A stretch of 64,000 nt of DNA from Bifiguratus adelaidae. Its lineage: Eukaryota; Mucoromycota; Endogonomycetes; Endogonales. Positions 60,811-64,000 of this stretch are shown in pieces; positions within the stretch are counted from its first letter, which is position 1, and every line of letters begins with the position of its first letter. The stretch covers positions 632,051-696,050 of the forward strand of contig MVBO01000001.1 in assembly GCA_002261195.1 (NCBI GenBank). The letters run 5' to 3'. A program made the translations under genes and the position numbers. Under the pieces are notes generated by a model that worked only from the letters and a program-made list of their open reading frames with translations, was not told the origin of the DNA and searched no databases.

Positions 60811-61755
60811 ATGCGCGAGTTGCCAGTAGAACTCTGGCAGCGCGTCTTTTACCATGTAGCTAATCACACAAACAATGACTTCATTGGGGACCTCAAGGCC
60901 CTTGCCCTTGTATGCGTTCGCTTTCGCAAACTCATTACTCCCACGTTGAAGCGTGCCATGTTAGCCCAACCTCCACTTGGGATGTTGTGCGGGCTTGCTT
61001 ACAAGAAAGGTGCCACCGACAAGGATATTGTCCTCCGGCTTCACTATAGCGTCGAAGACTGGCTTCGGCTGACATGCGGACCTGAACCAGCGAAATGGGC
61101 GGAGCGAGTGTAAGTGCCAGCGGCAGGCTAGCCCGCTTCACACACGCTAGAGCTGACCAATGCCTCTAGTGAAGATTGGGACATGTATACGCCCGAAGCG
61201 GATCAACTAGCGCTCCAAGAACAATTCGCCAAGGTTATTGGACGGAATGGCGGTGGAGCTATCCGCGGAGAGTGGTCTCAGTGGTCCAAAGAACGTCAAG
61301 AGCGACGTCGACTTGCCCGAAAAGCCATAGCCCAAGTATGGGCCATCGAAGGACGCTTCTTTCCCTTTGACAAGGAAGAAAACAGAGAATGGAAAAGACG
61401 GCGGGAAGAATCTGCCGAGCGTATCGACTATGAACGCATGGTCGCCCATGGTTCCACCCCTTCCACACGCTCCTCCGATCCCATCATCCCTTCCACCACT
61501 TCAGAATCATCCACCCGTTCCATCCATGCTTCCACCTACATGACGTGCAATGAGCTCGTCTATTCCAAACGTACACTACGACATCTCCTCGACCGCTTCG
61601 CCAGCGATGTTAATGCCCGTCTCCTCCAATTCCCTCCTGACCTCTCGGACGCAGAGCGAAAGCAAGTCCATTTGATGGTGGCTCCCATGGCTCAATTAGA
61701 AAGTCAAAGTATTGTGATATCTAACCGTCGAGTGGTCACTGTCCGAAAGATGTAA
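60811..61755 (+). CDS. F-box protein of unknown substrate
   Basis: The first residues are an F-box: MRELPVELWQRVFYHVANHT, then LKALALVCVRFRKLITPTL, so the start is fixed. Exon 1 ends at WAERV and, after an intron of about 60 bases, EDWDMYTPEADQLALQEQFA continues. The rest is charged and helical with a low-complexity Ser/Thr region, and ends SIVISNRRVVTVRKM. No leucine-rich repeats, WD40 or kelch repeats are visible, so the substrate cannot be guessed. An SCF ubiquitin ligase adaptor role is inferred from the F-box alone. Confidence 0.75.
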
Positions 61756-61869
61756 CAAGAGAGATAGTTCAACCTCACTCATCGCTGGATCTATCCCATC
61801 TCTCCAACAAGAGCGAGAGAAAGAACAATGCGTGCCAAATTCAGCAATTGCAAGATTTTTTTGTTCCCA

Positions 61870-63705
61870 ATGCCGAAGAAGCAGTTCATTGATCGCAAGA
61901 ACGCAAAGCATTTTCACCTGGTGCATCGTTCACAGCGTGATCCTCTCATTGTAGATGATGAGGCATCGCAACGGGTGTTTCGGGAAGTGGTTCCTGCTAA
62001 TCTTTTAAAGGTAAATGCATGGTGTGCGATGCTTGGGCTCACCGTCGACATGTAGGATAAGCCACAGCCTGGAAGTCATAGAGGAGCAGAGACGCGGCCG
62101 AAAACACAAGAAGAGATTGAAGCGTAAGTGGGCCGTGCGGATCGTCAGTTGGTGGGCTGACATGTTTTTGATACAGCAATGTCGGGAAAGCTGCCCTGTA
62201 TGGGATTTACTTTGACGACGCCGAGTATGATTATACACAGCATTTGCGAGAAGTCGGGCAGACGCCTGACGCTGTGATGTTATCGGCTAAAACGACAAGA
62301 ACTCCCAAAGAGCGACCAAGTGGGATAAAGTTTGTGGATGATGACAAGGTAATCGGTTCTCTGTGTACGATGAGACTAGTGTAGGTCGTCTGACGCATCG
62401 CATGGACAGCCTCTTCCCTACAGCCAACCCAACGATATTGTAATGCCGCCAGAAGTGATGGCGAGCGAAAAGGAAATGCAGGTTGGAATGCTTGCTCAAG
62501 AAGCCATGCCCCAAGGCTTACAGCCTGATATGGATCCACGGCTGCGTGAAGTCTTGGAAGCGCTTGAGGATGATGCCTATGTGGAGGAAGGTCTCGAAGA
62601 AGATTTCTTTGCAGAGCTCAACGCCGAAAGCGAACCTTATGAGCCTGAACAGGATTACGACGAGGGATGGGATAGTGAGGGCGAAGAAGGCTATGCGGAT
62701 GATCAAGATGAAAGCTGGGAAGACGCTTTTCGACGCTTTCAAGCCGCGCAAAAACGACAAAAGCAACCTGATGACGATGAAAAGAGCGACCTCAAATCAC
62801 AATCCACTGGGTTTTCCATGTCCTCCTCAGCCATGTTTCGAAATGCCAAGTTGACGCTCTTGGATGATCAATTTGAGCGTATGGAAGCCCTCTACGAGGA
62901 CAGTGAAAATGAGGAAGAGGAATCGGGAGCTGAATCTCAAGACGAACCTGGCCTGCAGGATCGTGAAGATTTTGAGGCCATTCTCGACGACTTTCTCGAA
63001 AAGTACGAAGTGGTGGGCAAAAAGATGGTACCTCGACTGGAGGGGGATTCTTCAGCTGCCAAATTGGAGACGATACGACAAGCCCTGCTTGAAACCCACA
63101 TCTCAGAAGGTGGCGACGAGAACGAGGCACGCGACTCCATTTTGGACTCTATTGACGTTGATCACCGGTCAAATCGCCAAGAGGAAGTGATGCCGGAACG
63201 TCCACTTCAGAAGCGGGTCGATTGGGATGTACAGAGCGTACTGAGCACCTATTCCAACCTTGAAAACCATCCGCGCATGATTGAAGAACGCGGACGGAAA
63301 CCCAAAATCGTGGTTGATCCAAAGACGGGCATGCCGATGCTCATAGAAAATGGCAAAAAGACACGGATACGCATTCGAGACGACAAGAGAGGAGAACAAG
63401 AGGAAGGTAAAGAAGCAGACGAGGACGAATCAGAACAGGAGGATAACATCCCAAAAGGTAAGCTGTCATGGCTGATGTGACCGACTGTTCACTCAATACC
63501 CCGGTTAGAAAATCTCGGTGCTGCTCGGCCGGCCAAGGAAACGCCAGAAGAAAAGAAGGCACGTAAGGCTACCATCAAGGAAACCCGTAGCCAACGACGC
63601 AAAGAAAAGAAGAACCTCAAGGAAGCCTTCAAGAATGAAAAGACGAAGCAGGTCCGCCTTTTGGATGCTCAGCGAGGTCAATTTGGCTTTATCCCTATCG
63701 CCTAA
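61870..63705 (+). CDS. LTV1: 40S ribosome assembly factor Ltv1
   Basis: Required for late cytoplasmic maturation and export of the small subunit. MPKKQFIDRKNAKHFHLVHR then SQRDPLIVDDEASQRVF is the Ltv1 N-terminus. Later come GIYFDDAEYDYTQHLREVG, the acidic EALEDDAYVEEGLEEDFFAE, STGFSMSSSAMFRNAKLTLL with DDQFERMEALYED, DFEAILDDFLEKYEVVGKKM, the conserved WDVQSVLSTYSNLENHPRMI with KTGMPML, and a basic end KETPEEKKARKATIKETRSQ. Four or five exons. The start at 61870 matches the family; an ATG at 61828 adds 14 unrelated residues. Ser/Thr sites in STYSN and the tail fit known regulation by casein kinase 1. Confidence 0.95.
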
Positions 63706-63846
63706 GCCATGACGATGTAACGTCGGATGGCGTATTCATGTGTACATATGCATTCTCATTTGCTAGACGTTGCATTCTCTATAAACACGCTTCTTCACCT
63801 CCATCCACTGCCCATTGAACTACTCCCAAAATTGCGTCTTTCAGGC

Positions 63847-64000
63847 ATGGTCTTATACTTTACGAGCAATGGTAGGTAACCAATGGACGATCGCCTTGAC
63901 TCACACTGACTCTTTGCTAGTGGTGGATCCAGCAGCCACGATATACATGGGCAAAGACAAGTTTGAAAGTAGGAGAGTTGATGTGCAAGTGAGCGATCAC
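63847..64000 (+). CDS. CCDC25: CCDC25-like (NFACT-R / DUF814) protein, 5' part only
   Basis: The window cuts this gene. Exon 1 gives MVLYFTSN and ends at donor GTAGGT; exon 2 starts after TTGCTAG with VVDPAATIYMGKDKFE, and a third donor-like GTAGGA follows. Human CCDC25 begins MVFYFTSS and has AYTIYMGKDKYE at the same place, so the match is clear although short. The NFACT-R fold is found in ribosome-quality-control relatives; the cellular role in fungi is unknown. Confidence 0.8.

Overview
The window is a gene-dense piece of a fungal nuclear chromosome. The genes carry many short introns (about 45 to 70 bases) with GTAAGT-like donors. Fungal hallmarks are an Rsc9-type ARID protein, a Prm10/DUF1212 membrane protein, Tul1/Dsc1, Cdc10 septin, an Rrn11-like Pol I factor and Ync13. 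Alongside these are genes missing from Saccharomyces cerevisiae but familiar from animals: DONSON, KAT14/ATAC2, ELL, EAF, a ZZ/EF-hand protein and CCDC25. That mixture points to an early-diverging fungus, most likely Mucoromycota. This placement is inference; there is no rRNA or other marker in the window. I saw no tRNA, rRNA, CRISPR array, transposon or virus-like element.

Layout. 0-8.5 kb: a SANT-domain protein, then proteasome beta (PRE1) and pyrophosphatase (IPP1) back to back, RSC9, and a membrane-anchored ZZ/EF-hand protein. 8.5-19 kb: KAT14-type acetyltransferase, a DUF1932 dehydrogenase, EAF, then primase large subunit PRI2 and DONSON sharing one promoter. 19-32 kb: cytochrome b5, galactose-1-phosphate uridylyltransferase, fructosamine kinase, VPS18, PRM10, cyanase, an unresolved membrane-protein region and a DUF1761 protein. 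32-45 kb: glucosidase II alpha, a serine-rich protein with an unusually long intron, a CENP-L homologue, MET17, a scar of a tandem MET17-septin duplication, CDC10 septin and TUL1. 45-64 kb: a block rich in ribosome-biogenesis genes (NOP14, MPP10, RPA34-like, RRN11-like, LTV1) mixed with UFE1, YNC13, ELL, an F-box protein and the first exons of CCDC25.

How the genes work together. Eight adjacent pairs are divergent, with start codons about 28 to 650 bases apart, so bidirectional promoters dominate. Two such pairs are functionally coherent: PRI2/DONSON (replication initiation) and RPA34/RRN11 (RNA polymerase I). The PRI2/DONSON promoter holds two identical GACGCGTC palindromes 20 bases apart. 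The PRE1/IPP1 promoter holds two identical TGACGTCA palindromes 21 bases apart. ELL and EAF, partners in one Pol II elongation complex, both lie in the window about 45 kb apart.

All product names come from reading translated sequence against remembered families; no database search was run. Where I checked splice phases across a whole gene (SANT gene, PRE1, IPP1, cyanase, glucosidase II) the exon model is firm. Elsewhere start and stop are given and internal exon borders are approximate.
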